Origin: Paenibacillus sp. HGH0039
GTDB lineage: Bacteria > Bacillota > Bacilli > Paenibacillales > NBRC-103111
NCBI RefSeq assembly: GCF_000411255.1
Contig: NZ_KE150412.1
Location: forward strand, 1,694,892-1,758,891
DNA: 64,000 bases
Direction of reading: 5' to 3'
Below are positions 16,918 through 25,120 of the stretch, one piece after another. The notes under the pieces are model-generated. The model saw only the letters and a list, made by a program, of their open reading frames with translations, was not told the origin of the DNA and ran no database searches. Position numbers and translations under genes: made by a program. Positions within the stretch are counted from its first letter, which is position 1; every line of letters begins with the position of its first letter.

Positions 16918-17664
16918 ATGAGTGAAGCCATCGAAACATTAGAAGGTTGGTACGCCCTGCACGATTTCCGCCGCATGGACTGGAATGCCTGGAAAGAAGC
17001 GTCTCCGGAAGAGCGCAAGCGCGCGGAGGACGAGCTTCGTTCGTTTATCGGCGAGTGGGCAACAATTGAAGATAATAAAGAAGGAAGCACGGCTCTGTAC
17101 AGCATCGTAGGCCAGAAGGCCGATATTCTGTTCATGCAGCTCCGCGAAACGCTCGAAGAGCTGAACGATCTGGAGACCGCCTTCAACAAATCGGCGTTCG
17201 CCAAATACACAATCCCGGTCTACTCCTATGTATCGGTCGTCGAGCTGAGCAGCTACATGGCCAAGCCGGGCTCCGATCCGATGGAAAATCCCGAAGTGGT
17301 CGCACGCTTGAAGCCGACGCTGCCTAAAGCGAAGCACATCTGCTTCTATCCGATGAACAAACGCCGTCAAGGCAGCGATAACTGGTACATGCTCGACCTC
17401 GAATCGCGCAAAGCCATGATGCGCAGCCACGGCATGATCGGCCGCAGCTACGCCGGCAAAGTCAAACAGATCATCACCGGCTCCGTCGGCTTCGATCTGT
17501 GGGAATGGGGCGTCACGCTGTTCGCCGACGACGCGCTGCAGTTCAAGAAGCTCGTGTACGAAATGCGCTTCGATGAAGTGAGCGCACGCTACGGCGAGTT
17601 CGGCGACTTCTACGTCGGCAACCTGCTCGACAATGACCGCCTCGGCCGTCTGCTGGACGTATAG
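16918..17664 (+). CDS. hemQ: coproheme decarboxylase HemQ
   Basis: Final enzyme of the coproporphyrin-dependent heme pathway of Gram-positives: two H2O2-dependent decarboxylations convert coproheme III to heme b. 248 residues, the normal length of this chlorite-dismutase-fold family. The heme-binding region [18 protein letters not shown] lies near 180-198, and the catalytic tyrosine is expected in [14 protein letters not shown] follows AAAGGAGGG. It fits a window full of heme-using respiratory genes. Monocistronic, with its own promoter and terminator. Confidence 0.94.
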   Translation: MSEAIETLEGWYALHDFRRMDWNAWKEASPEERKRAEDELRSFIGEWATIEDNKEGSTALYSIVGQKADILFMQLRETLEELNDLETAFNKSAFAKYTIPVYSYVSVVELSSYMAKPGSDPMENPEVVARLKPTLPKAKHICFYPMNKRRQGSDNWYMLDLESRKAMMRSHGMIGRSYAGKVKQIITGSVGFDLWEWGVTLFADDALQFKKLVYEMRFDEVSARYGEFGDFYVGNLLDNDRLGRLLDV

Positions 17665-17680
17665 CCCGCCCGCGGCAAGC

Positions 17681-17727
17681 AAAAAAGCCTGAACGTTTCC
17701 CTTAGGGAAAACGTTCAGGCTTTTTTT
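17681..17727 (+). terminator. hemQ terminator
   Basis: Strong 15-bp stem AAAGCCTGAACGTTT/AACGTTCAGGCTTTT (imperfect loop CCCTTAGGG), flanked by A6 and T7. Confidence 0.92.
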
Positions 17728-18044
17728 GCGCCGGCGGACGTAGCGCGCCTTCTCCGCCAAGGGGCCGGCGGGAGGTGCCGCGGCCGGCGCTTCCCTGCGG
17801 AGCGCGACTCGCGAACGGCGAACCGCGCCGCAGCGGCCGCTTGCGGGCGAGCCTCGCGTACAGTGCAGCCGCTGCGTACCGTACGGCCGCCTAGCTTCCG
17901 TACGCATGCCTTGGGCGCTGCGTACCGCGTGTTCAGCCCCGTGACACGCGATTCGGCTTCGTTGCATGCCCGCAAACCTCGCGAAGACCGGCGGGCCGTT
18001 ATATCCCCCGTCCCGACGGAACCCGACCGGCGCGAGGCGGCTCC
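17728..18044. other. GC-rich intergenic region with no supported gene
   Basis: About 317 bp of very GC-rich sequence. Reading frames are open by chance on both strands, but none has a ribosome site or sensible composition. I see no promoter or conserved RNA. Confidence 0.5.
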
Positions 18045-18323
18045 TCAGTCCTCGTCGTCTTCCTCCGCGATCCGCTTCATTTCGGCTTCCATCTCCGCCT
18101 TGCGGCGCAGATAGTCCTCCGTGTCGCGGTCACGCTGGCGGCTCTTCTCCTTGAGCCGTTCTATCGCCGGAAGGATAAGAATGTCGATCTCCTTCTGAAC
18201 GACGGCCACGTGACCGTATTCCTTCTGGTTCTCCAGATAGTGGCCGACTTCGATCAGCGCATTGTAGCGGTCCAGCTCGCTGCGGGTCAAAAGCCCGCGT
18301 ACCTGTACACTGCAGTGTCTCAT
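18045..18323 (-). CDS. hypothetical protein, coiled-coil tail
   Basis: 92-residue soluble protein, not recognised. Residues about 10-60 look globular (LDRYNALIEVGHYLENQ, then EIDILILPAIERL); from 60 to the end it is a highly charged coiled-coil-like helix ending in EEDDED. GGGAGG lies 12 bp before the ATG. It sits between the ndh terminator and the GC-rich gap. Confidence 0.65.
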   Translation of the reverse strand: MRHCSVQVRGLLTRSELDRYNALIEVGHYLENQKEYGHVAVVQKEIDILILPAIERLKEKSRQRDRDTEDYLRRKAEMEAEMKRIAEEDDED

Positions 18324-18363
18324 TTCGTATGTACACCTCCCCCGGCTGCCTTATCCGTTCAGC

Positions 18364-18412
18364 AAAAAAGCCGCCCCGGCGCGCCCTCTGCGGACGGTTG
18401 CCGGTGGCGGCT
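18364..18412 (-). terminator. ndh terminator
   Basis: Minus strand AAGCCGCC/GGCGGCTT arms with further GC pairing, then TTTTTT. Confidence 0.8.
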
Positions 18413-18443
18413 TCGGTCTTGATCATCCTGTCCGGAGAGCCGA

Positions 18444-19637
18444 TTAGCGCAGCTTTCCTTTGCGGACCACGAGCGGAAGACCGCCAATCGTATACAGGTA
18501 GCGCATATCGATGACTTTCTTCATTAGAGCCGCCGTACCGCCCTTCATTTTCTTCGTACCGACAATGCCGATGGCTTCGCCTTTGCCCAGGGAAGCTACC
18601 GTGCCGCGGTTGACGAACGCGAATTCCTTCAACGCGTTGCCGCGTATGGAAGCCACGAGGTTTAACGCGCAGTTCTCCCCCTGCTGGGTCGCGATTTGAG
18701 CCGTCGGCGGGTAAGGCCTCCCTTCGGGATTCATCACGAGGGAGCAGTCGCCCGTTACGAAAATATTGTCGTAACCCGGCGCGCGCAGGAATTCATCGAC
18801 CTTGATGCGGCCGCGCATCGTTTCGAAGCCCGCATCCTCCAGGAGATGATTGCCGCGGATTCCTCCCGTCCAGATGACGGTACCCGCTTTGATGAATTCG
18901 TCCCCTGCGATGAGGACGCCTTCCGGCGTGCATTCCTTGATCGCGGTGGCGATTTTGAACGTGACGCCTTTATCGGTCAGCAGGCGCATCGCATACTCCA
19001 CCAGCTCCGGATCGAAGCCGGGCAAAGCCGTCGGAGCCGCTTCGATATTATAAATGTGGACAAGCGCCGGGTCCACGTCGAATTCTTTGCACAGCTCGGG
19101 GATACGGTCCGCCAGTTCCCCGACGAATTCAATGCCGGAGAAACCCGCGCCGCCTACGACGAAAGTCAGCAGCTCTTTGCGGTCCGGCTCCTGTTTGAAC
19201 CTCGCGAACTGGTATTCGATGTGTTCGCGGATATGACGTACGCTGTTAATGCTGCGAATCGTCATCGCATATTCTTTTAAACCCGGGATTCCGAACGTTT
19301 CCGGCTCGCCGCCGAGACCGATAACCAGAAAATCGTAAGACAGGGTGCCGTCTTCGAGGATGACTTTCTTCTCCCCCGGACGGATTTGAACTACGGTCGA
19401 TTTCACGAAGTCCACCTTGAATTCATCGATCAGTGAGGAAATATTGACGCGTGCATTATCAGGTTTATCCGTTCCGGCTGCGGGCATATGCAGATGGGTC
19501 GTAATATAATGATAATCATGCTTGTTCACCAGCGTTACGTCCGCTTCGTTATAATTTAACAGTTTCTGAAGACGTAAAGATGTTACAACACCACCGTAGC
19601 CAGCGCCCAATATGACTATCCTTGGGACTCTACTCAT
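18444..19637 (-). CDS. ndh: type II NADH dehydrogenase (YumB/Ndh-like)
   Basis: Single-subunit, non-proton-pumping NADH:menaquinone oxidoreductase on the inner face of the membrane. 397 residues. FAD site ILGAGYGG near 9-16, NADH site FVVGGAGFSGIEF near 165, and the FAD-anchoring ITGD-type motif VTGDCSLV near 305. The C-terminal stretch KKVIDMRYLYTIGGLPLV fits the amphipathic membrane-binding region. Closer by eye to B. subtilis YumB than to YjlD. Divergent from yumC across a region with Rex-like sequences. Confidence 0.92.
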   Translation of the reverse strand: MSRVPRIVILGAGYGGVVTSLRLQKLLNYNEADVTLVNKHDYHYITTHLHMPAAGTDKPDNARVNISSLIDEFKVDFVKSTVVQIRPGEKKVILEDGTLSYDFLVIGLGGEPETFGIPGLKEYAMTIRSINSVRHIREHIEYQFARFKQEPDRKELLTFVVGGAGFSGIEFVGELADRIPELCKEFDVDPALVHIYNIEAAPTALPGFDPELVEYAMRLLTDKGVTFKIATAIKECTPEGVLIAGDEFIKAGTVIWTGGIRGNHLLEDAGFETMRGRIKVDEFLRAPGYDNIFVTGDCSLVMNPEGRPYPPTAQIATQQGENCALNLVASIRGNALKEFAFVNRGTVASLGKGEAIGIVGTKKMKGGTAALMKKVIDMRYLYTIGGLPLVVRKGKLR

Positions 19638-19676
19638 TGGTTCTCTCTCACTTCCATACTTTTTTAAGGGCTTGCA

Positions 19677-19694
19677 TTGTGAAAATTAACACAT
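19677..19694. promoter_or_regulatory. Rex-like redox operator candidate upstream of ndh
   Basis: TTGTGAAAATTAACACAT resembles the Rex consensus TTGTGAA-N4-TTCACAA: the left half is perfect and the right keeps CACA. It lies 40-57 bp before the ndh ATG. Rex represses ndh in B. subtilis when NADH is low; here the role is inferred. Confidence 0.45.
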
Positions 19695-20034
19695 ATCTCC
19701 TTACGGATATGTCCGTGAAAATGTTTCTCTCTCTATCCTTCGAGCCAGGCAAATCGCCATTTTTCACGGAAATGCAGCACCAATCTCATGCAATCATATA
19801 ATGTGCCCTGTTAAATAGCAAGGGTCAATTTCCTCAAAAACGAAGGTTTTTCAACCAGTAATTTCCACCTGTTAAAAGGGAAGTAAGTCCCAAATAAGCG
19901 CCTTTGGAAGAGCCTTTCAGAAGGATTGTCAACCGGTTTGCTCGGCTTTATACATCTATTTGGTTTATTTCCGCATTTCGGGCGTTTATAATGGAGCAGA
20001 AAGCAATGTGCAGAACAGTGGAGGTGTCCGAGTA

Positions 20035-21039
20035 GTGAGTGAAACCGAAATTCAGCACGACCAAGTGAAAGATCTGATCATCATCGGGGGCGGACCGGCC
20101 GGGATGTTTGCGGCGTTTTACGGGGGTATGCGTCAGGCTTCCGTTACGTTAATCGAAAGTATGCCTCAACTGGGCGGGCAGCTTGCCGCTCTGTATCCGG
20201 AGAAGCATATATACGATGTAGCGGGATTTCCGAAAGTGACCGCGCAGGAGCTTGTGAACAGCCTGGCCGTCCAGATGAATCACTTTCCGATTCACGTTTG
20301 TCTGGAAGAGAAAGTTCTGCAGGTGGTCAAGAAAGAGGAGCGCCTGTTCGAGGTTATCACGGATAAGGAATCTCATTTGGGCAAGGCGGTTATCATTACC
20401 GGAGGCGTCGGCGCCTTCGAACCGCGCCGTCTGGAACTGCCGGAAGCTGCCCGGTACGAGAAAACGAATCTGCACTATTTCGTCAGCGATCTGAACTCGT
20501 TCGCCGGTCAGAAGGTTCTTATCAGCGGCGGAGGCGATTCCGCCGTCGACTGGTCGCTCATGCTGGAGCCGATCGCCGAGCAGGTTACGCTCATTCACCG
20601 CCGGGATAAATTCCGCGCCCATGAGCACAGCGTGGAGAAGCTGATGAATTCCCGCGTCAACGTCGTCACGCCGACCGAAATCACCGGGTTCGAAGGCGAC
20701 GATGCGATCCGCAAAGTAACCCTGAAGCATGTCAAGACAGGAGAAGAAACGGTGCTCGACGTCGATGCCGTCGTCGTTAATTTCGGTTTCGTTTCTTCAT
20801 TGGGTCCGATCGCGGAGTGGGGGCTTCAGATCGAGAACGGCTCCATCGTCGTCGATTCGCGGATGGAGACGAACGTACCCGGCATCTTCGCGGCAGGAGA
20901 CATCACCACGTACCCGGGCAAGCTGAAGCTCATCGCCGTGGGCTTCGGAGAAGCGCCCACCGCCGTCAACAACGCGAAAGTTTATCTGGACCCGTCCGCC
21001 AAACTTTCACCGGGACACAGCAGCAACATGAAGTTCTGA
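20035..21039 (+). CDS. yumC: ferredoxin/flavodoxin-NADP+ reductase, thioredoxin-reductase type
   Basis: Flavoprotein that moves electrons between NADPH and ferredoxin or flavodoxin. 334 residues. FAD motif [10 protein letters not shown] near 15-24, NADP motif [11 protein letters not shown] near 160-170, and FAGDITT-type motif [11 protein letters not shown] near 285-295. It lacks the CxxC of thioredoxin reductase, which marks the YumC class. Start is GTG 20035, 8 bp after GGAGGTG; the ATG 75 bp earlier lacks a ribosome site. A TATAAT at 19987-19992 may be its -10. Confidence 0.92.
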   Translation: MSETEIQHDQVKDLIIIGGGPAGMFAAFYGGMRQASVTLIESMPQLGGQLAALYPEKHIYDVAGFPKVTAQELVNSLAVQMNHFPIHVCLEEKVLQVVKKEERLFEVITDKESHLGKAVIITGGVGAFEPRRLELPEAARYEKTNLHYFVSDLNSFAGQKVLISGGGDSAVDWSLMLEPIAEQVTLIHRRDKFRAHEHSVEKLMNSRVNVVTPTEITGFEGDDAIRKVTLKHVKTGEETVLDVDAVVVNFGFVSSLGPIAEWGLQIENGSIVVDSRMETNVPGIFAAGDITTYPGKLKLIAVGFGEAPTAVNNAKVYLDPSAKLSPGHSSNMKF

Positions 21040-21140
21040 TGCAAGAGCCGCAGGCCGACTCTTACAAATGAAAATAAAGCACGAAGGGCATTCTAACTTT
21101 GACGCCGCGAATCCGCGAGCCGATTGAGGAGGAATGCCTT

Positions 21141-21395
21141 TTGTCTACTTTCTGCACCGTTTGCAACGGAATGGACGAGCTCAGCGCCGTCTGTCCGCAC
21201 TGCGGAAGCGGCAGCGCGTCCGACTGCGGACGGGTTAACGATTATTTCGGCCCCTACTCTCCTTACCGGCCGATCGAAGATATCTCCATGACCAACGGAT
21301 ACCCGGATGTCACGCGGAGCGAATGTCTGCATATGCTTTATTGCGAGGCATGCGGCGCAAGCTCGGTGCTGGCCGTTTCCGAGAGCTTAGCTTGA
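21141..21395 (+). CDS. small zinc-ribbon-like protein
   Basis: 84-residue protein starting at TTG 21141, 8 bp after GAGGAGG. Four CxxC-type pairs are visible: CTVC, CPHC, a lone Cys after SASD, and CEAC, with another at SECLHMLYC. Spacing suggests one or two structural zinc sites. No catalytic motif or named family recognised. It follows yumC by 100 bp without an obvious terminator, so it could be cotranscribed. Confidence 0.68.
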   Translation: MSTFCTVCNGMDELSAVCPHCGSGSASDCGRVNDYFGPYSPYRPIEDISMTNGYPDVTRSECLHMLYCEACGASSVLAVSESLA

Positions 21396-21424
21396 TCTTC
21401 AATCTTCTATATTGACCGGCGGAC

Positions 21425-21453
21425 AAAAAAAGAAGCTACGCAAGCGCAGCTTC
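21425..21453 (-). terminator. sda terminator overlapping its 3' end
   Basis: GAAGCT-CGC/GCG-AGCTTC hairpin followed by TTTTTTT on the minus strand; the sda stop lies in the stem. Confidence 0.88.
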
Positions 21454-21591
21454 GTCGCTATGATAAGCTTCCAGCACAATATGTCTCCGGTTAATTTCGC
21501 CTAGTAGTAAATCGACAAATTCCGATTCCAGTTCAAGGTCAAGGGCTTTGAAATACGATTCAACGAGGGTCTCGTCGCTAATCTGTCTCAT
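21436..21591 (-). CDS. sda: sporulation checkpoint protein Sda (histidine kinase inhibitor)
   Basis: Checkpoint protein that binds KinA-type sensor kinases and blocks phosphorelay entry while replication or DNA integrity is compromised. 51 residues (46 in B. subtilis): MRQISDETLVESYFKAL, then LELESEFVDLLLGEINRR in shortened form SEFVDLLLGEI-RR matches the antiparallel helical hairpin, including the SDE-L-ESYFKA signature. ATG follows GGAAAGGTGG. The region upstream holds a LexA-like box and five DnaA-like boxes, consistent with replication-linked control. Confidence 0.9.
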   Translation of the reverse strand: MRQISDETLVESYFKALDLELESEFVDLLLGEINRRHIVLEAYHSDEAALA

Positions 21592-21644
21592 ACCAACCAC
21601 CTTTCCTGCTTAACTTGTCATTATATTACCATGTGCCAAAAATT

Positions 21645-21658
21645 AGAACAATCGTTCT
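21645..21658. promoter_or_regulatory. LexA (SOS) box candidate in the sda promoter region
   Basis: AGAACAATCGTTCT contains the Gram-positive LexA core GAAC-N4-GTTC. It overlaps the area of the putative -35 for sda (a minus-strand TATAAT lies at 21620-21625). Confidence 0.55.
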
Positions 21659-21659
21659 G

Positions 21660-21759
21660 TTATCCACAATCCCATGTGCATATCTTGTGGGTAATTTGTG
21701 AATAGGCTCTAATATTGGCGAGTTTTGTAGGTGGGATGATGTGGACAAAGTTATACACA
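21660..21759. promoter_or_regulatory. cluster of DnaA boxes upstream of sda
   Basis: Perfect TTATCCACA at 21660-21668 (+) and TTATACACA at 21751-21759 (+). One-mismatch boxes on the minus strand lie at 21686-21694, 21697-21705 and 21740-21748. DnaA binding near sda is established in B. subtilis; five boxes in 100 bp are unlikely by chance. Confidence 0.8.
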
Positions 21760-22033
21760 CCTTTTTTTACTTTACCGTGATAAAAACAAATAATCGGAAC
21801 TTGTCCCTCCATCAACAGAATTCATGAAGCTTCATTTGCGGATTTATTTAAATCTCGGCGCTGATTTCCCATATAACGGGAATAATCCGACTCCTTTCGC
21901 ATATATTGAACGTAGTTGTCGTCCTTACTCCCTTTTGGGACCTGTAAATTTCACAGGATGGACGATCTCATTTAACGTAGATTTAATACTGGCCGTTTAT
22001 ACTGGGTTCAGTAAGCGAAAGGAGAAGTGAGTC
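21760..22033. other. intergenic region without a supported gene
   Basis: AT-richer stretch. A TATACT at about 21995-22000 could be a -10 for the following small gene, though the -35 is weak. A frame at 21824-22030 has no ribosome site. Confidence 0.35.
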
Positions 22034-22195
22034 ATGATCGTCTACGACATCGTAGTCAACGGAGAAGTGAAAGAGACCATCCGGCCGCAGAAGCTCCGTT
22101 TGAAGGAACTGTATGCGTACATGCTGGAACAGTCCAAGCAGATGAAAATGAAGTACGGGGAAAACACGCGCGTTCTCAAACGCATTCTCTATTAA
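22034..22195 (+). CDS. small hypothetical protein
   Basis: 53-residue basic protein (MIVYDIVVNGEVKETIRPQ ... VLKRILY) with GGAGAAGTGA before the ATG. It is soluble, with a predicted beta start and a long helix KELYAYMLEQSKQMKMKYG. Not recognised. It lies upstream of mscL, which has its own promoter. Confidence 0.62.
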   Translation: MIVYDIVVNGEVKETIRPQKLRLKELYAYMLEQSKQMKMKYGENTRVLKRILY

Positions 22196-22202
22196 TTGCA
22201 TA

Positions 22203-22232
22203 TTGATTCCCTGGTGCCCCCTCTGATAGACT
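22203..22232 (+). promoter_or_regulatory. mscL promoter candidate
   Basis: -35 TTGATT, 18-bp spacer, -10 TAGACT, 24 bp before the start codon. Confidence 0.5.
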
Positions 22233-22255
22233 AGGAGGGTAAAAGGGAGGCTGTA

Positions 22256-22714
22256 TTGCACTTGGAAAATCAACCTAAAAAAATTCAAATCATCGGCGAA
22301 TTCAAAAAATTTATTATGCGCGGCAACGTTGTGGACCTTGCGGTCGGCGTTATCATAGGGGCCGCTTTCAATAAAATCGTGACCTCGCTCGTCAACGATA
22401 TCCTTATGCCCCCGATCGGTCTGCTGCTCGGCAAGATGGATTTCAAGAATTTAAAACTTCCTCTGTCAGGCGGCGTCACGATCAATTACGGAGCCTTTAT
22501 CAATAACATCATCGATTTCATCATCGTTTCGGCCGTCATTTTCCTGATGATCCGCCAGATGAACAAGCTGCGCAGAAAAGAAGAACCTCAAGAGGAAGTC
22601 AAGTCCGAGCCGACGAAGGAGTGCCCTTACTGCATTTCGGAAATCGCCGCGAAGGCAACCCGCTGTCCTCGCTGCACATCGGTGCTTGAACCGGAAGCTC
22701 TGCCCCAATCATAG
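22256..22714 (+). CDS. mscL: large-conductance mechanosensitive channel with C-terminal zinc ribbon
   Basis: Stretch-activated channel that releases solutes during hypo-osmotic shock. Residues about 15-105 are MscL: amphipathic N-terminus, [22 protein letters not shown] shortened to [15 protein letters not shown] for TM1, a periplasmic loop, and TM2 ([12 protein letters not shown]). After the usual end, a 45-residue tail carries CPYC-N12-CPRC, a rubredoxin-like zinc ribbon not found in E. coli MscL. Start is TTG; a second TTG at 22262 is possible. GGGAGG lies upstream. Confidence 0.93.
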   Translation: MHLENQPKKIQIIGEFKKFIMRGNVVDLAVGVIIGAAFNKIVTSLVNDILMPPIGLLLGKMDFKNLKLPLSGGVTINYGAFINNIIDFIIVSAVIFLMIRQMNKLRRKEEPQEEVKSEPTKECPYCISEIAAKATRCPRCTSVLEPEALPQS

Positions 22715-22768
22715 GGCCGGTTCGCTCTGCTTTCATTTCACATCTTAACCTATTGAATTCCACAAAAG

Positions 22769-22819
22769 AAACCTGCTAGATGCTAGCCTTCGGGCACATC
22801 TCGCAGGTTTTTATTTTTT
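22769..22819 (+). terminator. mscL terminator
   Basis: AAACCTGC/GCAGGTTT with inner AGATG/CATCT pairing, followed by a T-rich run. Confidence 0.82.
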
Positions 22820-22845
22820 CCGGGTTCTCATGCTCCCTGAAACAA

Positions 22846-22885
22846 AAGAAAAGAACCGCAGGGACGTAAACCGCCCTGGGGTTCT
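22846..22885 (-). terminator. terminator of the HesB/ErpA gene
   Basis: Minus strand GAACC-CCAGGG/CCCTG-GGTTC followed by TTTTCTTT. Confidence 0.72.
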
Positions 22886-22899
22886 CTCTCTTAACCGGC

Positions 22900-23265
22900 T
22901 TAGTCGTCGCACTTCTCCGCTTTGCCTTCTTCGCCTTTCACCTTGAAGGAAGCGCCGCAGCCGCAAGATGCTACCGCATTGGGATTGTCGATCGTGAATC
23001 CTCCGCCCATGCCCGCATCCTTGTAGTCAATCTCGACGCCATACAGGTATTTCGCGCTTTCCGGGTCCACAACCACTTTCAAGCCGCTGAAATCCAGAAC
23101 CTTATCTTCTTCCTTCTGGTCGTTGTCGAAACCCATACCGTACGAAAAACCGCTGCATCCGCCTTCTTTGACACCGACGCGCAGAAAAAGATCTGGTGTT
23201 TCCTCGGCCGCGAGCATTTCCTTGATTTTGTCCGTTGCCTCTTCACTGATCTTGATCAGACTCAT
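22900..23265 (-). CDS. erpA: HesB/IscA/ErpA-type iron-sulfur carrier
   Basis: A-type carrier that accepts Fe-S clusters and passes them to targets. 121 residues. The three family cysteines are present: GGCSGFSYG near 36-44 and CGCGASF near 100-106. The acidic tail EGKAEKCDD carries an extra cysteine. The B. subtilis counterpart by context is yutM. AGGAGG precedes the ATG. Confidence 0.92.
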   Translation of the reverse strand: MSLIKISEEATDKIKEMLAAEETPDLFLRVGVKEGGCSGFSYGMGFDNDQKEEDKVLDFSGLKVVVDPESAKYLYGVEIDYKDAGMGGGFTIDNPNAVASCGCGASFKVKGEEGKAEKCDD

Positions 23266-23360
23266 ATAAATAAACCTCCTTGTACGGAGCGGCCTTAGTC
23301 CAGCGCCCGACTCCTGAAAGCAGTCTTTTAGTAATCCACTTATCTTCCTATAGTATACTC

Positions 23361-23564
23361 CTATTCAAGCTTCGTCTCAAGAGGTGACTCTCCCCGCTCC
23401 AGCTGGTAGTACCGCAGTATAAGTTTGTCGAGTCTTCTGCTGTCGTGCTGTACACTCGGGTGCAGGAATCCGTATTTCATCCCGTTCTCTACCATCTGGG
23501 ACCGCAGCTGCTCGATTCTGACGTCAAGCTTCTGTCTGCATTCCCACTCCTCCGATTGCTGCAT
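23361..23564 (-). CDS. Spo0E-like aspartyl-phosphate phosphatase
   Basis: Small phosphatase family that removes phosphate from Spo0A~P and delays sporulation. 67 residues forming a helical hairpin: IEQLRSQMVENGMKYG, then the signature SRRLDKLILRYYQL (S-x2-LD-x-LI). The ribosome site is odd: GGAGGAGTGGGA lies inside the gene ahead of an out-of-frame ATG, while the in-frame ATG has only GGTAGGTACAT. Confidence 0.82.
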   Translation of the reverse strand: MQQSEEWECRQKLDVRIEQLRSQMVENGMKYGFLHPSVQHDSRRLDKLILRYYQLERGESPLETKLE

Positions 23565-23936
23565 ATGTACCTACCATCCTATCCAAAAAAAGATCACCAT
23601 TTCAGTGTACATCAAACCCCGAAGGATAATAAAGACCTTTTTACCAGTTTTTGTCCGGGTCTGCGAATATATTTACCGGCAAACCCATACAGAGGCGGCG
23701 GTTCAGGCCACCCTGGAAGAGCTGCAAGCTTTATCCTTATTGCCCCTTTGGGATGACAGGTTTATAATAGGAGGGATGAAACCGGACTTTTATCGCTTTT
23801 TTTAGTATGGAATCCTGCAGCCGACGTTATACGGTTGACGGGATATGCTTCTTTGTAGAGGTTCACTTGATTTTGAACGTACGGTGAAAAATTTACACAG
23901 GATGGATTCAAAAGATCCGACGGGGAGGGTATACTA
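23565..23936. other. long mqnE leader and intergenic region
   Basis: 372 bp without a recognisable gene. It holds the mqnE promoter at 23740-23768. Immediately after the expected transcript start is AGGAGGG and a 9-codon frame (23776-23805, MKPDFYRFF). Nothing else stands out. Confidence 0.45.
23740..23768 (+). promoter_or_regulatory. sigma-A promoter upstream of mqnE
   Basis: -35 TTGCCC, 17-bp spacer, perfect -10 TATAAT, giving a 5' leader of about 160 nt. Confidence 0.72.
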
Positions 23937-25040
23937 GTGAATGTCATTATAGACAGTCCTGACCGCCGCATGGCGGAAATTGCAGAAAAGGTTGAGAACG
24001 GAGAACGTCTTTCGCGGGAGGACGGCCTGTTTTTGTACCAATCGGACGATTTGTTGACCATTGGTCAATTAGCCAATAAGGTCAACCTGCGCAAGAACGG
24101 CAAAAACGTGTATTTTGTACAAAACATGAGTTTGTATTTTACAAACGTATGCGAAGAACACTGCGCGTTTTGCCATTTCCGCAGAGATGAAGGCGAGGCA
24201 GGCTCCTACACGCTGACGCCTTCTGAGATGCTGACGTATATCTCCGAAAATTTCCACCCGGATATTCGCGAGTTCCACATCAGCCAGGGTCACAATCCGC
24301 ATGTGCCGTTCCAATATTATGTGGACGCCCTGCGCACCTTGAAACAGCATTATCCGCAAGTATCGATCAAAGCCCATACGGCGGCCGAAATCGACTTCTT
24401 CGCGCGAATCAGCGGACTCAGCTACAAAGAGGTGCTTCGCACCCTGATGGATGTAGGTCTCGATACGCTGCCCGGCGGCGGAGCCGAGATTTTGACCGAG
24501 CGCTACCGTAAGAAGATGAGAGTCGAGAAAGCCGACACGAACCAATGGCTGGATGTCCATCGCTCGGCTCACGAGCTCGGCATGAAGACGCATGCGACGA
24601 TGCTTTACGGCTCGATCGAAACGCTTGAAGAGCGTATCGAGCACATGGCCCTGCTGCGCGATCTGCAGGATGAAACCGACGGATTCCTCGTGTTCATCCC
24701 GAATTCGATCCAGCCGGCCAGTGCGAGCGCGGGTATCCGCCGCCGCGTGCCTGCGGTCGACGAGCTCAAAACGATTGCGATCAGCCGTTTGATGCTTGAC
24801 AATTTCCCGCATATTAAAGCCTATTTTATTAACATGGGCATCAAAGTGACTCAGCTTGCGTTCCAATTCGGCGCATCTGACGCTCACGGAACCATTGTGA
24901 AGGAACGCATTTCCCACGCCGCGGGCGCTCAATCGCCGGACGGAGTCACGAAAGAAGATCTGGTCTGGCTGATTAAAGGAGCGGGACGAGTTCCGGTTGA
25001 ACGGGATACCTTCTACAATGTGGTTCAAACCTACAACTAA
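23937..25040 (+). CDS. mqnE: aminofutalosine synthase MqnE
   Basis: Radical SAM enzyme of the futalosine route to menaquinone; joins 3-(1-carboxyvinyloxy)benzoate and SAM to give 6-amino-6-deoxyfutalosine. 367 residues. The 4Fe-4S motif is CEEHCAFC near 76-83 (CxxxCxxC), preceded by NMSLYFTN. Also GHNPH and GGGAEI, seen in the MqnE/MqnC group. Start GTG 23937 follows GGGGAGGG. The next gene encodes an NADH dehydrogenase-like flavoprotein, a plausible user of the quinone. Confidence 0.92.
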   Translation: MNVIIDSPDRRMAEIAEKVENGERLSREDGLFLYQSDDLLTIGQLANKVNLRKNGKNVYFVQNMSLYFTNVCEEHCAFCHFRRDEGEAGSYTLTPSEMLTYISENFHPDIREFHISQGHNPHVPFQYYVDALRTLKQHYPQVSIKAHTAAEIDFFARISGLSYKEVLRTLMDVGLDTLPGGGAEILTERYRKKMRVEKADTNQWLDVHRSAHELGMKTHATMLYGSIETLEERIEHMALLRDLQDETDGFLVFIPNSIQPASASAGIRRRVPAVDELKTIAISRLMLDNFPHIKAYFINMGIKVTQLAFQFGASDAHGTIVKERISHAAGAQSPDGVTKEDLVWLIKGAGRVPVERDTFYNVVQTYN

Positions 25041-25120
25041 TTGGGGTAAGAACCTTTTAGAAGCCTTTGACACAAGATGATGCAACGAACAAAAGCCATG
25101 GCAGAAGGGATTCATGTAAC

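Noticed and set aside
17863-18154. Overlapping short frames in the GC-rich gap
   Set aside because: Arg/Pro/Ser-rich composition, no start signals; chance frames in high-GC DNA.
19636-19706. 14-codon leader peptide frame ahead of ndh (GTG near 19693, minus strand)
   Set aside because: AAGGAG is only 4 nt from the GTG, and no downstream attenuator-like hairpin was found.
21824-22030. 68-codon plus-strand frame upstream of the 53-residue gene
   Set aside because: No ribosome site, no recognisable features, and it crosses the likely promoter of the next gene.
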